DNA of 64,000 nucleotides from Halolactibacillus halophilus (GTDB lineage Bacteria; Bacillota; Bacilli; Bacillales; Amphibacillaceae), in contig NZ_FOXC01000008.1 in NCBI RefSeq assembly GCF_900115605.1, forward strand, positions 1-64,000, written 5' to 3'. The position numbers and the translations under genes are program-made. This document shows, in pieces, positions 7,765 through 17,398 of the stretch (position 1 is its first letter; every line of letters begins with the position of its first letter). Below the pieces are notes generated by a model, which saw nothing but the letters and a program-made list of their open reading frames with translations, ran no database searches and had not been told where the DNA came from.

Positions 7765-9594
7765 TTATAACTCATCCAGCATTTCGAATTGAGACTTCAC
7801 GAGTTGATAATACTCCCCTTCATGTTCAATCAGCTGATTGTGATTTCCTTGTTCTAAAATTTCACCATGTTCAAGTACAATAATATTATCCGCTTCACGA
7901 ATTGTCGATAATCGATGGGCAATCATAATCGCTGTCCGTCCTTTTAGTAATTTCTTTAAGGCTTCCTGGATTTTCATTTCTGCTTCTGTATCGATACTCG
8001 CAGTCGCTTCATCCAAAATTAAAATCTTTGGATTAGCTAACAAGGCGCGCGCGAATGAGAGTAATTGACGTTCACCGGCCGATAATATATTCCCCCGCTC
8101 TTCTACTTCTGTTTCATATCCATTCGCAAGGCGCATAATAAATTCATGTGCCCCGACAATTTTCGCTGAGTCCATCACTTCTTCATCTGTCGCTTCAGGA
8201 CGACCAAAACGAATATTTTCCATAATAGAGCCAGAGAATATAAAAGTATCTTGTAAGACGACACTGATATGTGAGCGCAAGCTTTGAACTTTCATATCAC
8301 GTAAGTCTTGACCATCAATCAACACACGGCCATTCGTTGGGTCATAAAAGCGACTAATCAAGTTCGCAATCGTTGATTTCCCCGAACCTGTATGACCCAC
8401 TAAGGCGACTGTTGTACCCGGTTTGATATCCAATGATATATCATGTAAAGCAATCCGCTCATCATCGTAAGAAAAACGGACATGATCAAAGGTAATATGA
8501 CCGGTCATATCATTAAACGGTAACGCATCATCTTTTTCATCAACATTCGGTTGTTCATCAAGAAATTCAAAAATACGCTCAGATGATGCCATCGCCACTA
8601 GCAATTGATTATAAATCTGCCCCAACCGAGAAATAGGTTCCCAAAACATCCCGAGATAAAAGGCAAAAGACACAAAAATACCAACAGAAATTGTTTCATT
8701 AATAATTAAATGAGAACCGTAAGCAATTAAAATAACCGTACCGATCGCATTGCTTAACTCTACAAATGGACCGAAATAAGCACTCTTTTTCATCGCCAAA
8801 CGTTCTTTTTCAAAATTATTGGCATTAACGCCGTTAAAGTATTGCGTATTCTCTTCTTCTTGAATAAACGACTGCGTAATACGGACCCCTTGAATACTTT
8901 CATTAAGGTGTGAGTTAAGACGTGATTTCTGTAGTCGCACATCTTGCCAACTACGTCTAATATTCCGGCGAAGCTTTGTTGAAATATAAAACATAACCGG
9001 TAATATAACAAGTACCGCTAAAGCGAGCTGTGGACTCAAGAAGAACAGAATTGCCACAATCCCAATAAGCATCATCATGTCCATTAACAAATTGATAATC
9101 CCGTTTGTAAATAATTCTTGTAACGAGTTGACATCGTTTAAAATACGGACGAGAATGGAACCGGCCGAACGGTTATCAAAAAAGTTATGCGATAATCGTT
9201 GCACGTGTGAAAACAGTTCTTCTCTTAAATCATAAATCGTTTTTTGACCAAGCGTATTAACAATTTTAATCCGGTAGCGGTTCGCAATATAGTTTGCTAA
9301 ATATAACACAGCAATCCCAATAATCAAATACATCAACAACGTTGTGTTACGATCGGCGATTGCTCTGTCAACAACATAGTCACCAATCAAAATTGGTACG
9401 GTTAATCTTACAATCATGTTAATGAGCATGACTGCCATTGCCAATGGCACAAGAGTTTTCATGTAAGGTTTTAAGTAGTTTAATAGCCGGGCCATTTGTT
9501 TCCAGTTAAACGGTTTTTCAACTGCAGATTCTTGCGGATAAAAAAAGCGTTTAGTATAAGCACTGTCAGCTGAAATTTTCTTTATTTTCGCCAT
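7765..9594 (-). CDS. heterodimeric ABC exporter, half with consensus Walker B
   Basis: A fused membrane domain (about residues 35-330) and ATPase (about 365-600). Walker A is GHTGSGKST and Walker B is ILILDEATASID with the catalytic Glu intact, but its signature reads LSAGERQ instead of LSGGQ. It follows its partner at 9615-11363 by 20 bases, so the two halves are co-transcribed. The pair matches YfiB/YfiC- or TM287/288-type exporters of lipids or drugs. The defective signature here is the one expected to face the degenerate site of the partner. The substrate is unknown. Confidence 0.9.
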   Translation of the reverse strand: MAKIKKISADSAYTKRFFYPQESAVEKPFNWKQMARLLNYLKPYMKTLVPLAMAVMLINMIVRLTVPILIGDYVVDRAIADRNTTLLMYLIIGIAVLYLANYIANRYRIKIVNTLGQKTIYDLREELFSHVQRLSHNFFDNRSAGSILVRILNDVNSLQELFTNGIINLLMDMMMLIGIVAILFFLSPQLALAVLVILPVMFYISTKLRRNIRRSWQDVRLQKSRLNSHLNESIQGVRITQSFIQEEENTQYFNGVNANNFEKERLAMKKSAYFGPFVELSNAIGTVILIAYGSHLIINETISVGIFVSFAFYLGMFWEPISRLGQIYNQLLVAMASSERIFEFLDEQPNVDEKDDALPFNDMTGHITFDHVRFSYDDERIALHDISLDIKPGTTVALVGHTGSGKSTIANLISRFYDPTNGRVLIDGQDLRDMKVQSLRSHISVVLQDTFIFSGSIMENIRFGRPEATDEEVMDSAKIVGAHEFIMRLANGYETEVEERGNILSAGERQLLSFARALLANPKILILDEATASIDTEAEMKIQEALKKLLKGRTAIMIAHRLSTIREADNIIVLEHGEILEQGNHNQLIEHEGEYYQLVKSQFEMLDEL

Positions 9595-9614
9595 GATTAC
9601 ACACTCCTTTCTCT

Positions 9615-11363
9615 CTATTGTTTACCCATGATTTGTTTCTTATCTTGATATTGAATGTCATAAATACGTTGATAGGGACCGCCATTATTTAATAAGTCGT
9701 CATGAACACCACGTTCAACAATTTCACCGTCTTCTAACACCAGAATCTCATCAGCATGTTTTAAGGATGAAATTCGATGAGCAATAATAAAGGTCGTCCG
9801 GTCCGTCATGACCTCTTTTAATGCGCGCTGAATTTGAAACTCTGTTTCCATATCAACAGCTGATGTTGCATCGTCTAAGACAAGAATACTCGGATTAATA
9901 AGTAATGCGCGTGCAATCGAAATCCGCTGACGCTGCCCGCCACTTAAGCCCATACCGCGTTCACCAAGCATCGTGTCATACCCTTTTGGCATCTCCATAA
10001 TAAATTCGTGTGCCTGCGCACGTTTTGCTGCTACCACAATCTCATCTATCGACGCATCTGGATTACCGTAGGCAATGTTTTCCTTAATTGTCGTTGAAAA
10101 TAAAAAAGGTTCTTGTAAGACAAAGCCAATATGACGTCTTAACGTTTTTAAGTCATAATCTGCGACATCTTTTCCATCAATATAGACATGCCCTTCAACT
10201 GGCTCATAAAAGCGGGTCATTAACTGAGTAATACTTGACTTTCCTGCCCCTGTTGAACCAATCAAACCAATCACTTTCCCTTGCGGAACATGGAAGGAAA
10301 TATCTTTTAGAGCCGCATCATCGTCTTCAGTATACTTGAGCGTGACATGATCAAACACAACATCTCCATTAATGTGCGCATCTTCTATGGCTGACGTTTT
10401 TGATGTGATTGATTCTTCTGCTTCAAGAATATCAAGTAATCGTTCACCCGCTGCTTTTGCTTGGGAGAACTGGTTAACAATAAAACCAAGACGCATCAAT
10501 GGGCCAATAATATAGTTCACTAAACTAAAGAAGGCCACTAACTCACCAAGCGATAATTGATCGTTCATAACGAGCCATCCACCAAAAATAAGCAAGGAAA
10601 TCATCGCTAAATTCCCGATAAACTCCATGAACGGAAAGTACTTTGCCCAAATTGACGCCGTATTAATGTTCACCTCTTGATACTTTTTATTATCCGTTGT
10701 GAAGCGATCAATCTCAAAATCTTCTTTAGATAATGATTTAATTGTGTTCATCCCACTTACATTCTCTTGAATCCGCGTATTTAAATTCCCTAGCGATTTT
10801 CGAATCGAACGAAATGCCGGGTGAACTTCTGCATCGAATTTTTTCACGACAATAATTAGAAACGGCATCACCGCCATCGTAACAAGTGCGAGCGGCACCG
10901 AGTAATAAAACATAACAGCTAAACTCGTAAGCATCAAAAAGACGACTCGAATTAACTCTTTAAAACCAGCAGCTAAGAAGAACTTAAATCCTTCCACATC
11001 CATCGTTAAACGCGACATTAAATCACCGGTCCTCGCGTTATCATAATAAGTAAACGATAAACGTTGTAATTTTCGGTACAAGGCATTGCGTAAATGATAC
11101 ACTGCCGTCACACCAAATAAGTCACCTAAGTATTGTTGCGTGAAGTTAGCCATCCCCTTCACAATCATTAAAATGATAAAACCGATTGATAACACTGGAA
11201 TCAAGTCATAATCTTCAGCTAAAATAACATCATCAATAGTAATTTGAAGCACCATGGGGTAAATAACTGTAATCGCTGTCACAATTAACACGAAAATAAG
11301 TGACGTTAAAAAATAGCGTTTATAAGGCCAATAAAATGCTTTCAATTTTTTAAAAATATCCAT
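9615..11363 (-). CDS. heterodimeric ABC exporter, half with degenerate Walker B
   Basis: The first gene of the exporter pair. Six membrane helices are expected in residues 15-310, with the ATPase after about 340. Walker A is GSTGAGKSS, the signature LSGGQRQ is canonical, but Walker B reads ILVLDDATSAVD, with Asp in place of the catalytic Glu. Each dimer thus has one competent and one non-hydrolysing ATP site, a known design in heterodimeric exporters. A good GAGG precedes the start. No regulator gene is adjacent. Confidence 0.9.
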   Translation of the reverse strand: MDIFKKLKAFYWPYKRYFLTSLIFVLIVTAITVIYPMVLQITIDDVILAEDYDLIPVLSIGFIILMIVKGMANFTQQYLGDLFGVTAVYHLRNALYRKLQRLSFTYYDNARTGDLMSRLTMDVEGFKFFLAAGFKELIRVVFLMLTSLAVMFYYSVPLALVTMAVMPFLIIVVKKFDAEVHPAFRSIRKSLGNLNTRIQENVSGMNTIKSLSKEDFEIDRFTTDNKKYQEVNINTASIWAKYFPFMEFIGNLAMISLLIFGGWLVMNDQLSLGELVAFFSLVNYIIGPLMRLGFIVNQFSQAKAAGERLLDILEAEESITSKTSAIEDAHINGDVVFDHVTLKYTEDDDAALKDISFHVPQGKVIGLIGSTGAGKSSITQLMTRFYEPVEGHVYIDGKDVADYDLKTLRRHIGFVLQEPFLFSTTIKENIAYGNPDASIDEIVVAAKRAQAHEFIMEMPKGYDTMLGERGMGLSGGQRQRISIARALLINPSILVLDDATSAVDMETEFQIQRALKEVMTDRTTFIIAHRISSLKHADEILVLEDGEIVERGVHDDLLNNGGPYQRIYDIQYQDKKQIMGKQ

Positions 11364-11528
11364 AAAAATAACCTCCTCTTCGCTTTATCTTTTACTAATA
11401 TATCGGGTATCGAAATAAATTACTAGTAGTTTGCTTTATTTTTTGTAAAAATCTAAAAAATCAGCCCTAGGAATCAGACATTATTTTTCATTCATTAGAC
11501 ACACTTCGTTCACGTTCTATCGCCACCT

Positions 11529-12154
11529 ATGTTTATTACCTCATTAGCTATTGGAAGGAAAATTATTTCAAAAATCCTCCATTCATCTACAAAGAAATAG
11601 AACCGCTGATTGCGAGTGCCGGTGTGGTTGGTTTGGCCGCTGGTTTTGGTGCTCAAGGGTTATTAAGTGGTGTCGTGACTGGATTCTTCATTTTACTCGG
11701 AAAGCAAATTGAGGTTGGAGAATATGTCACGACAGCCGGCTATAACGGGATTGTTGAGGAACTCGGTTTACGGACGACACAAATTAGAAGTTTTGACGGT
11801 ACCCTTAACTTTATACCAAATCGTCATCTCGAGGGTATAAGCAACCACTCACGTGGTACGATGTGCGCACTTGTTAATATTGGTATCAGTTATAGCGATA
11901 ATATCAATCATGCCAAAAGTGTCTGTGACTCATTCAGTGCAGATGAACGCTTCGTTGATGGTCCACAAGTCGGCGGCGTTCAGGTACTAGGCAATTTAGA
12001 CGTTGTATTACGGGTCATCGTCCAAACACAAAGCATGGAACAATGGCAATGTGAGCGTGATATGAGAAAAGCCATTAAAGAAGCTTTTGATCAAAACGGG
12101 ATTGAAATTCCCTTTCCCCAACAGGTCACACACATCGCAACAGAAGAGGCTTAA
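11529..12154 (+). pseudogene. MscS-family mechanosensitive channel, internal deletion
   Basis: The 3' part (from about 11600) is a good match to MscS: EPLIASAGVVGLAAGFGAQ is the pore helix TM3, followed by FFILL, the beta domain GIVEELGLRTTQIR and the C-terminal alpha/beta domain. The first membrane helices are missing. Just upstream, in another frame, 11529-11597 encodes MFITSLAIGRKIISKILHS, which looks like the end of an N-terminal MscS helix, and it stops at 11598. A deletion with frame change near 11595 explains both. Intact small MscS proteins have about 270 residues. A GTG at 11624 gives a 176-residue frame, but without TM1-TM2 and without an RBS it is unlikely to be a channel. In B. 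subtilis the homologue ykuT also lies near dapL. Confidence 0.75.
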
Positions 12155-12165
12155 ATAGATTTACG

Positions 12166-12193
12166 AAAAGGATGAGTAATGGCTCATCCTTTT
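12166..12193 (+). terminator. terminator after the mscS remnant
   Basis: An 11-bp stem (12166-12176 with 12183-12193) ending in a T run. The A run on the left lets it serve dapL on the other strand too. Confidence 0.85.
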
Positions 12194-12230
12194 TAATGAT
12201 CTACTATATTCGGTTATCTAATCTCAAAAA

Positions 12231-13346
12231 TTAATTAGTCATTAAATCCTGTAGTGTGCGGTATACAATATCTACACCGATAGCTAAGGCTGATTCATTT
12301 GGATTTAACTTTGCGTGGTGCAGGCCAAATGTCGAATCAACCCCCAGCCAAAACATAAACCCTGGTAAAGCTTTTAGGAAATAACCAAAGTCCTCACCCG
12401 TCATTGCTTCCTGCGCTTCTCGATATGTGTATCCACTTGATTCAACAGTGTTTTTAAACAGATTAACGAACCGCTCATCGTTATACACACCATAATAGTT
12501 CGACCCATAATCAATCGTAATCTCGCAGTGATGACTAATTTCAAAAGCACGAGCAAAGGCTTCAATCTCTGTTTTGATTGTTTGAATCGCCTTTGGATCG
12601 GTCGTTCGAATCGTTCCTTCTAATCGTGCCGTTTCTGCGATGATATTTTGTACCGTCCCAGCGGACATCTTTCCTACTGTTAGCACAGCCCCCTCAATCG
12701 GATTGGTCCGTCGTGATACGATTTGTTGAACGTTAACAAGAAAGGTACTGGCAGCTACTGCCATATCATGTGTGAGATGAGGGTAGGCCGCGTGTCCACC
12801 TTTTCCTTTAAAGTCAATAAACAGTTCACTTGTATTCGCAAACAACAGGCCTGGTTTCGTCGAAACGGTTCCAACCGGTAATTCTGGTGCAATATGCAAA
12901 CTGAAAATTTCATCTACTTTAAGTGCCTGAAATTCCTGTGTTGCTAAAATTGGTTCCGCTCCGCCTGGCCCTTCTTCTGCTGGTTGAAAAATAAACACGA
13001 CGTGATCTCTCAGAGGCGCTTTAATCACTTTTTCTAACACCCCTAAGGCAATGGTCATATGAAAATCATGACCGCACGCATGCATGGCACCTGGATGTGT
13101 TGATTTAAACGCTAAATCCGTTTGTTCATCAATTGGCAAGCCATCGATATCCGCTCGATAAGCAACTGTTTTTTGCGGATCGGTGCCGGTGACCTTAACA
13201 AATAAACCTGTCTTCCATTTGGTGACTTGTACGCGCTCGGTTTTCATTGCATCTATTTGCTCCAGTAATAATTGTTGCGTTTTTACTTCCTTAAAACCTA
13301 ACTCCGGGATCTTATGCAATGCTTGACGTACGCTATGTAAATCCAC
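12231..13346 (-). CDS. dapL: N-acetyldiaminopimelate deacetylase
   Basis: An M20-family metallo-hydrolase that releases acetate from N-acetyl-LL-diaminopimelate in the acetylase branch of lysine and cell-wall precursor synthesis. Motifs HACGHDFHM (about 91-99) and EEGPGG (about 127-132) hold the metal ligands and catalytic Glu. The 371 aa are full length. The start is GTG at 13346 with AGGAGG before it. M20 enzymes are hard to tell apart by sequence; linkage to dapH decides the function. A terminator separates it from dapH, so it may have its own promoter or be expressed by read-through. Confidence 0.9.
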   Translation of the reverse strand: MDLHSVRQALHKIPELGFKEVKTQQLLLEQIDAMKTERVQVTKWKTGLFVKVTGTDPQKTVAYRADIDGLPIDEQTDLAFKSTHPGAMHACGHDFHMTIALGVLEKVIKAPLRDHVVFIFQPAEEGPGGAEPILATQEFQALKVDEIFSLHIAPELPVGTVSTKPGLLFANTSELFIDFKGKGGHAAYPHLTHDMAVAASTFLVNVQQIVSRRTNPIEGAVLTVGKMSAGTVQNIIAETARLEGTIRTTDPKAIQTIKTEIEAFARAFEISHHCEITIDYGSNYYGVYNDERFVNLFKNTVESSGYTYREAQEAMTGEDFGYFLKALPGFMFWLGVDSTFGLHHAKLNPNESALAIGVDIVYRTLQDLMTN

Positions 13347-13415
13347 GATTATTTCCTCCTATCCTTCTCTTTTGATTATTGTATATACGGGCAATGTCTT
13401 TAAACCCTTTCACGG

Positions 13416-13440
13416 AAAAAAGCAGGAGTTCCCTCCTGCC
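13416..13440 (-). terminator. terminator between dapH and dapL
   Basis: On the minus strand GCAGGAG and CTCCTGC pair around a 4-base loop and are followed by six T. It lies 26 bases after the dapH stop and would limit read-through into dapL. Confidence 0.8.
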
Positions 13441-13465
13441 TTAAGTCTTTGTCATCTTTTACCGA

Positions 13466-14185
13466 CTAGTCATTTAATTTTCGTAAAGCTTGCATAATTT
13501 CCGTTTTCACCTTTGTTTTATCATCAATTTCTTTTAAGACACGTGCTGGTGTTCCACCAACAACGGTATTAGCCGGTACATCTTTTGTGACAATAGCACC
13601 GGCAGCCACAACGGCTCCTTCGCCAATTCTCACACCTTCTAACACAACTGCATTAGCACCAACAACGACACCGTCTTCTACAACAACTGGATCAGCTGAA
13701 GGTGGTTCAATTACACCTGCTAAAACAGCACCTGCGCCAATATGACAGTTGTTACCGACAGTCGCGCGCCCACCAAGTGTCGCATTCATATCAATCATCG
13801 TTCCTTCACCAATGACCGAACCAATATTAATAACGGCACCCATCATAATAACCGCCCCGTCACCAATTTCAACTTGATCACGAATCACTGCGCCTGGTTC
13901 TATCCGGGCATTAAATTGTTTGAAATCAACCATTGGAATCGCTGAGTGGCGACGATCGTTTTCAACAACATAATCGTTGATTTTAGTTTCGTTTGCCTCT
14001 AGGTCCTCTTTTACTATATCCCATTCCCCGAACAAGACACCTGTTTTTGATTCAACAAATGCTTGCACCCCTTCAGAAAATCGAACGGTATCTAACGCTT
14101 CACCTTTTACATATACTTTCACTGGTGTTGCTTTTTTACTATCAGATATAAAACGAATAATTTCTTCTGCATTCATTTTGTTCAT
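13466..14185 (-). CDS. dapH: 2,3,4,5-tetrahydropyridine-2,6-dicarboxylate N-acetyltransferase
   Basis: Acetylates tetrahydrodipicolinate with acetyl-CoA, the entry to the acetylase route to meso-diaminopimelate. An N-terminal alpha-helical domain (1-90) is followed by left-handed beta-helix hexapeptide repeats (about 95-205; for example [26 protein letters not shown]). The 239 aa are typical. GGGGG lies about 7 bases before the first ATG. The two ATG codons at the start (M1, M4) leave the exact start slightly open. Confidence 0.95.
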   Translation of the reverse strand: MNKMNAEEIIRFISDSKKATPVKVYVKGEALDTVRFSEGVQAFVESKTGVLFGEWDIVKEDLEANETKINDYVVENDRRHSAIPMVDFKQFNARIEPGAVIRDQVEIGDGAVIMMGAVINIGSVIGEGTMIDMNATLGGRATVGNNCHIGAGAVLAGVIEPPSADPVVVEDGVVVGANAVVLEGVRIGEGAVVAAGAIVTKDVPANTVVGGTPARVLKEIDDKTKVKTEIMQALRKLND

Positions 14186-14262
14186 TATTTTTCCCCCTCT
14201 GGATTCACTAGTGTTACTTTACCAAAAAATGATTTGGTTTGACAAGTCTATTTTTTGAAAAC

Positions 14263-14721
14263 TCACACATCTTTAAATAACGATTTATTTACGTGGATAT
14301 ATTTATTCATTTCCTTTAATAACGCCCGTCTTGTTAAGATACCATCAAAGTCACCTTGTTTATTCACTACCGCAATATAAGGATGATCAATTAAATATTT
14401 TAAACAGCGCAAGAAATGTTCCGATGGTAGGACAGTTGGGATATTTGTATCCATGACTTCATTAACTGTGACATCTGACAACCGTTCCATTTCAAATCGC
14501 TCAATCCCTAAAATTTCATTTAAGATAACATTCTTACTAATAATGCCGTGAAATTGATAATGCATATCTAACACTGGCACGGATGAATAACCGGATTTGA
14601 CTAAAATAAGTAACGCATGTTCCAGTGGGTTATTAATTTGAACATGGGCAACCTTTTCTGATGATACCATTAATGATTCTGCTGTTAATTGTAATAATGG
14701 TAAAGCTTTTATTAAGCTCAC
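14263..14721 (-). CDS. cbpB: CBS-domain protein CbpB/DarB (YkuL family)
   Basis: A small cytoplasmic protein made of two CBS domains (about 15-70 and 85-140). Related Bacillus and Listeria proteins bind c-di-AMP and, when unbound, act on Rel (p)ppGpp synthetase and pyruvate carboxylase. Recognisable stretches are YSSVPVLD, FHGIISK and GILTRR. The start is GTG 14721 with AAAGGAG upstream. Its position next to dapH mirrors ykuL near ykuQ. Function is inferred from family and position. Confidence 0.82.
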   Translation of the reverse strand: MSLIKALPLLQLTAESLMVSSEKVAHVQINNPLEHALLILVKSGYSSVPVLDMHYQFHGIISKNVILNEILGIERFEMERLSDVTVNEVMDTNIPTVLPSEHFLRCLKYLIDHPYIAVVNKQGDFDGILTRRALLKEMNKYIHVNKSLFKDV

Positions 14722-14955
14722 AGCTTACAACTCCTTTAACTCACTAATCACTCACACCCTTTAGTGTATCATAATCATGCGAAAATAAGAAATAAAGTCC
14801 CCTAGGATTTTCACCAAATTCTAGACAAGATTTAGCTTAAATAATTGACAAAAGAATCAAACAAATCATAGTTTTTCCTACGCATTCATGATAAAATAAG
14901 AGACAAGTATTTTTCAGTCAACACTATCATTACGACAAAGGAGGCCTGACATATT

Positions 14956-15405
14956 ATGAAACCATCAGTCAATGAGATCGCCCAAGCGTTGTTCGTCATT
15001 AATCGTCACGCTAAAACAGCTATCGATCCTAAAGAACTTTATGGATTAAAAAAACAAACCATTGATCAATTATTGAAAACCAATCAAGCCAAAAAAATTG
15101 GCCTGCAATATTCAAATCGCCCTAAACTCTCCTGCCAACACTCCACATTACTTGTGAAAGTCGGTCAATATTTCTTTCATATACCGCCTACAAAACAAGA
15201 TTTTAAAACGTTTGAGCATCTCGGTGAGTTAGATCAGAATTATCGTAACCCACAAGTAAGACTATCTTTAAAACAAGCCAAGCGCATTCTTAATATTTAT
15301 TTAGGCATTAAAGAACCATCTCAATCCTCCAAGAAAAAATCTACATATATGCCCTCCTTACTCGGGCGATGGAATTATGCCTATCACAAACAAAATAAAC
15401 GCTAA
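14956..15405 (+). CDS. ykyB: YkyB-family conserved protein
   Basis: A 149-residue cytoplasmic protein of unknown function found in Bacillaceae. Diagnostic stretches are ALFVINRHAK (about 12-21), the KKIGLQYS segment and FFHIPPTKQDF (about 73-83), followed by YRNP. The C-terminus is basic. AAAGGAGGCC precedes the ATG. It lies 56 bases before patA and both point the same way; in B. subtilis ykyB and patA are also close. No membrane segment or catalytic motif is visible. Confidence 0.85.
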   Translation: MKPSVNEIAQALFVINRHAKTAIDPKELYGLKKQTIDQLLKTNQAKKIGLQYSNRPKLSCQHSTLLVKVGQYFFHIPPTKQDFKTFEHLGELDQNYRNPQVRLSLKQAKRILNIYLGIKEPSQSSKKKSTYMPSLLGRWNYAYHKQNKR

Positions 15406-15461
15406 ACGTAACCAGAATAATATGTGTGATGCTATTGCTTCACAAGAAAGGTCGATATTGT

Positions 15462-16610
15462 ATGCCTAAATCTATTAATTCAGCTGTTGAAGCGATTGAA
15501 TTGTCTGGGATCCGGAAATTTTTTAACCTCGTCCAGGACAAAGATGATGTGCTATCACTTACCATTGGTCAGCCTGACTTCACCACACCAGAATCAGTGA
15601 AACAAGCGGCTAAAGATGCACTTGACACTAATAAAACCAGTTACACACAAAATCAAGGACTTTTTGAATTACGCGATAAAGCCAGTCAGTACATCAATGA
15701 CTTATACAATACAACATGGACACCGGAACAAGTACTTATTACAGTTGGCGCATCTCAAGCAATTGATATCGCCCTAAGAACATTACTTACACCAGGTGAT
15801 GAGGTTATTTTACCCTCTCCGATTTATCCAGGATATGAACCTCTCGTGACCTTACAAAACGCATCCGTCGTTGAAGTGGACACGACACCGACCGATTTTA
15901 AGTTAACGCCAGAGGCACTAGAGGCGGCCATCACAAAACAAACAAAAGTCGTGATTCTCCCCTATCCTTCAAACCCAACCGGGGTGACGTTAACAAGAGA
16001 AGAACTCAATCAGATTAAAGATGTCATTATTAAACATGACCTCTACCTTATCACAGATGAAATTTACAGCACCATCTCATTTGACACGCCCCATGTATCG
16101 ATGGGTGTATTTGAGGAATTATCTGAACAATTAATTGTCATTAATGGTCTTTCAAAATCTCATGCGATGACCGGTTTTCGTATTGGCTTCTTATTTGGAC
16201 CACGCAAATTAATGGATCAATTTACAAAAGTTCTCCAGTATAATGTGTCTTGCGCAACATCAACCAGTCAGTACGCAGCACTTAATGCTGTAACAAAAGC
16301 AAAGGATGCGCCTGTAAATATGCGCAAAGCTTATCTAGAGAGGAGAGACTATGTCTATCAAAGGTTAACGGCGATGGGACTTGAAGTTGTTAGACCGGGC
16401 GGTGCGTTTTATTTTATGTTTAAACTTAATGATTCTCGTCCATCTTTCGACTTAGCGCTTGATTTAGTTAACAAAGCTCGAGTCGCTTTTGTGCCTGGGT
16501 CTAGCTTTGGCCGTTACGGCGAAGGTTACCTCCGTCTCTCATATGCGTATAGTTTTGACACATTAAAAGAAGGGCTCGACCGATTAGAACAGTATTTATT
16601 ACAACAATGA
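15462..16610 (+). CDS. patA: N-acetyl-LL-diaminopimelate aminotransferase
   Basis: A PLP-dependent class I aminotransferase that fills the step between DapH and DapL. The substrate-binding SLTIGQPDF (about 30-38), the PYPSNPTG segment and the PLP lysine in SKSHAMTGFRIGF are present. The frame runs up to 15426, but GAAAGG lies before the ATG at 15462 (MPKSINS), giving 382 aa, the usual length. A different aromatic or general aminotransferase role is possible; the nearby dapH and dapL make the diaminopimelate role likely. Confidence 0.87.
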   Translation: MPKSINSAVEAIELSGIRKFFNLVQDKDDVLSLTIGQPDFTTPESVKQAAKDALDTNKTSYTQNQGLFELRDKASQYINDLYNTTWTPEQVLITVGASQAIDIALRTLLTPGDEVILPSPIYPGYEPLVTLQNASVVEVDTTPTDFKLTPEALEAAITKQTKVVILPYPSNPTGVTLTREELNQIKDVIIKHDLYLITDEIYSTISFDTPHVSMGVFEELSEQLIVINGLSKSHAMTGFRIGFLFGPRKLMDQFTKVLQYNVSCATSTSQYAALNAVTKAKDAPVNMRKAYLERRDYVYQRLTAMGLEVVRPGGAFYFMFKLNDSRPSFDLALDLVNKARVAFVPGSSFGRYGEGYLRLSYAYSFDTLKEGLDRLEQYLLQQ

Positions 16611-16615
16611 CATAG

Positions 16616-16658
16616 ACACGCCGTGCATTTTTCTTGATTGCACGGCGTGTTTAGTGTT
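16616..16658 (+). terminator. terminator of patA
   Basis: A GC-rich 12-bp stem (16616-16627 with 16639-16650) followed by TTAGTGTTTT. Confidence 0.85.
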
Positions 16659-16860
16659 TTATCACTTTAAAATGCACCCTACATGTCTCAATCACTTTAC
16701 GGCAAACAAGCACTCACTTTAAATATCAGTTAATTCGATCATGAAGTCATTCTATTTAGTGGACAATTAACATAGGCAATATATTCAACCTGGTTTTTTT
16801 ATGATATGATAAAAAAGGTACAATAAACGTGTCAATGAGAGCAGGAAAGGGACTTTTAGC

Positions 16861-17382
16861 ATGACAAAACCTCACTTCACAAAAAAACAACGCATTGTAT
16901 TGAGCGTTTTGACGTTCTTTTTTATCGCGTTTTTTATTCATCTGTTTATATTTAGAACAGCTATCGTCGATGGCCACAGTATGGCGCCAACCGTCAATGA
17001 CAAACAAACGATTATGTATAATCGTCTCAGTTATTTATTCGACTCGCCTCACCGGGGGGATGTTGTTGTTATTAAGCGTGATGAACAAACGTACATTAAA
17101 CGCATCATTGGTCTACCGACTGAAACATTAAGTTATCAGGACCAACAGTTATATATAGATAATATTCCGTATCGCCAAACCTTTATGACAGATGAAAGAA
17201 GTTTTTGGACCCATAATATTAAACCTACTTATATTCCCGAACAGTATTATTATGTCATGGGCGATAATCGCCAAAATAGTCGCGATAGCCGTAATTCACT
17301 CGGCTTGATTTCAAAAGAAAACATCATTGGTCGAGCTGAAATTATTATTTATCCTTTTGACGAATGGCAAGTGATTTATTAA
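16861..17382 (+). CDS. type I signal peptidase
   Basis: Membrane-bound protease that cleaves signal peptides outside the membrane. One N-terminal membrane helix (about 11-31) is followed by GHSMAPT with the nucleophile Ser40, YIKRIIGLP with the general base Lys80, and GDNRQNSRDSR, the box E motif. The 173 aa fit Sip proteins of Bacilli. GAAAGGGAC lies ahead of the ATG. The next gene starts 16 bases downstream, so it likely shares a message with the zinc-ribbon protein and the trypsin-like protease. Confidence 0.95.
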   Translation: MTKPHFTKKQRIVLSVLTFFFIAFFIHLFIFRTAIVDGHSMAPTVNDKQTIMYNRLSYLFDSPHRGDVVVIKRDEQTYIKRIIGLPTETLSYQDQQLYIDNIPYRQTFMTDERSFWTHNIKPTYIPEQYYYVMGDNRQNSRDSRNSLGLISKENIIGRAEIIIYPFDEWQVIY

Positions 17383-17398
17383 TGAAAGAAGTGATGAT

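Noticed and set aside
16756-17007. Minus-strand frame across the signal peptidase start
   Set aside because: It lies antisense to the N-terminus of a clear signal peptidase gene, has no RBS and no known family.
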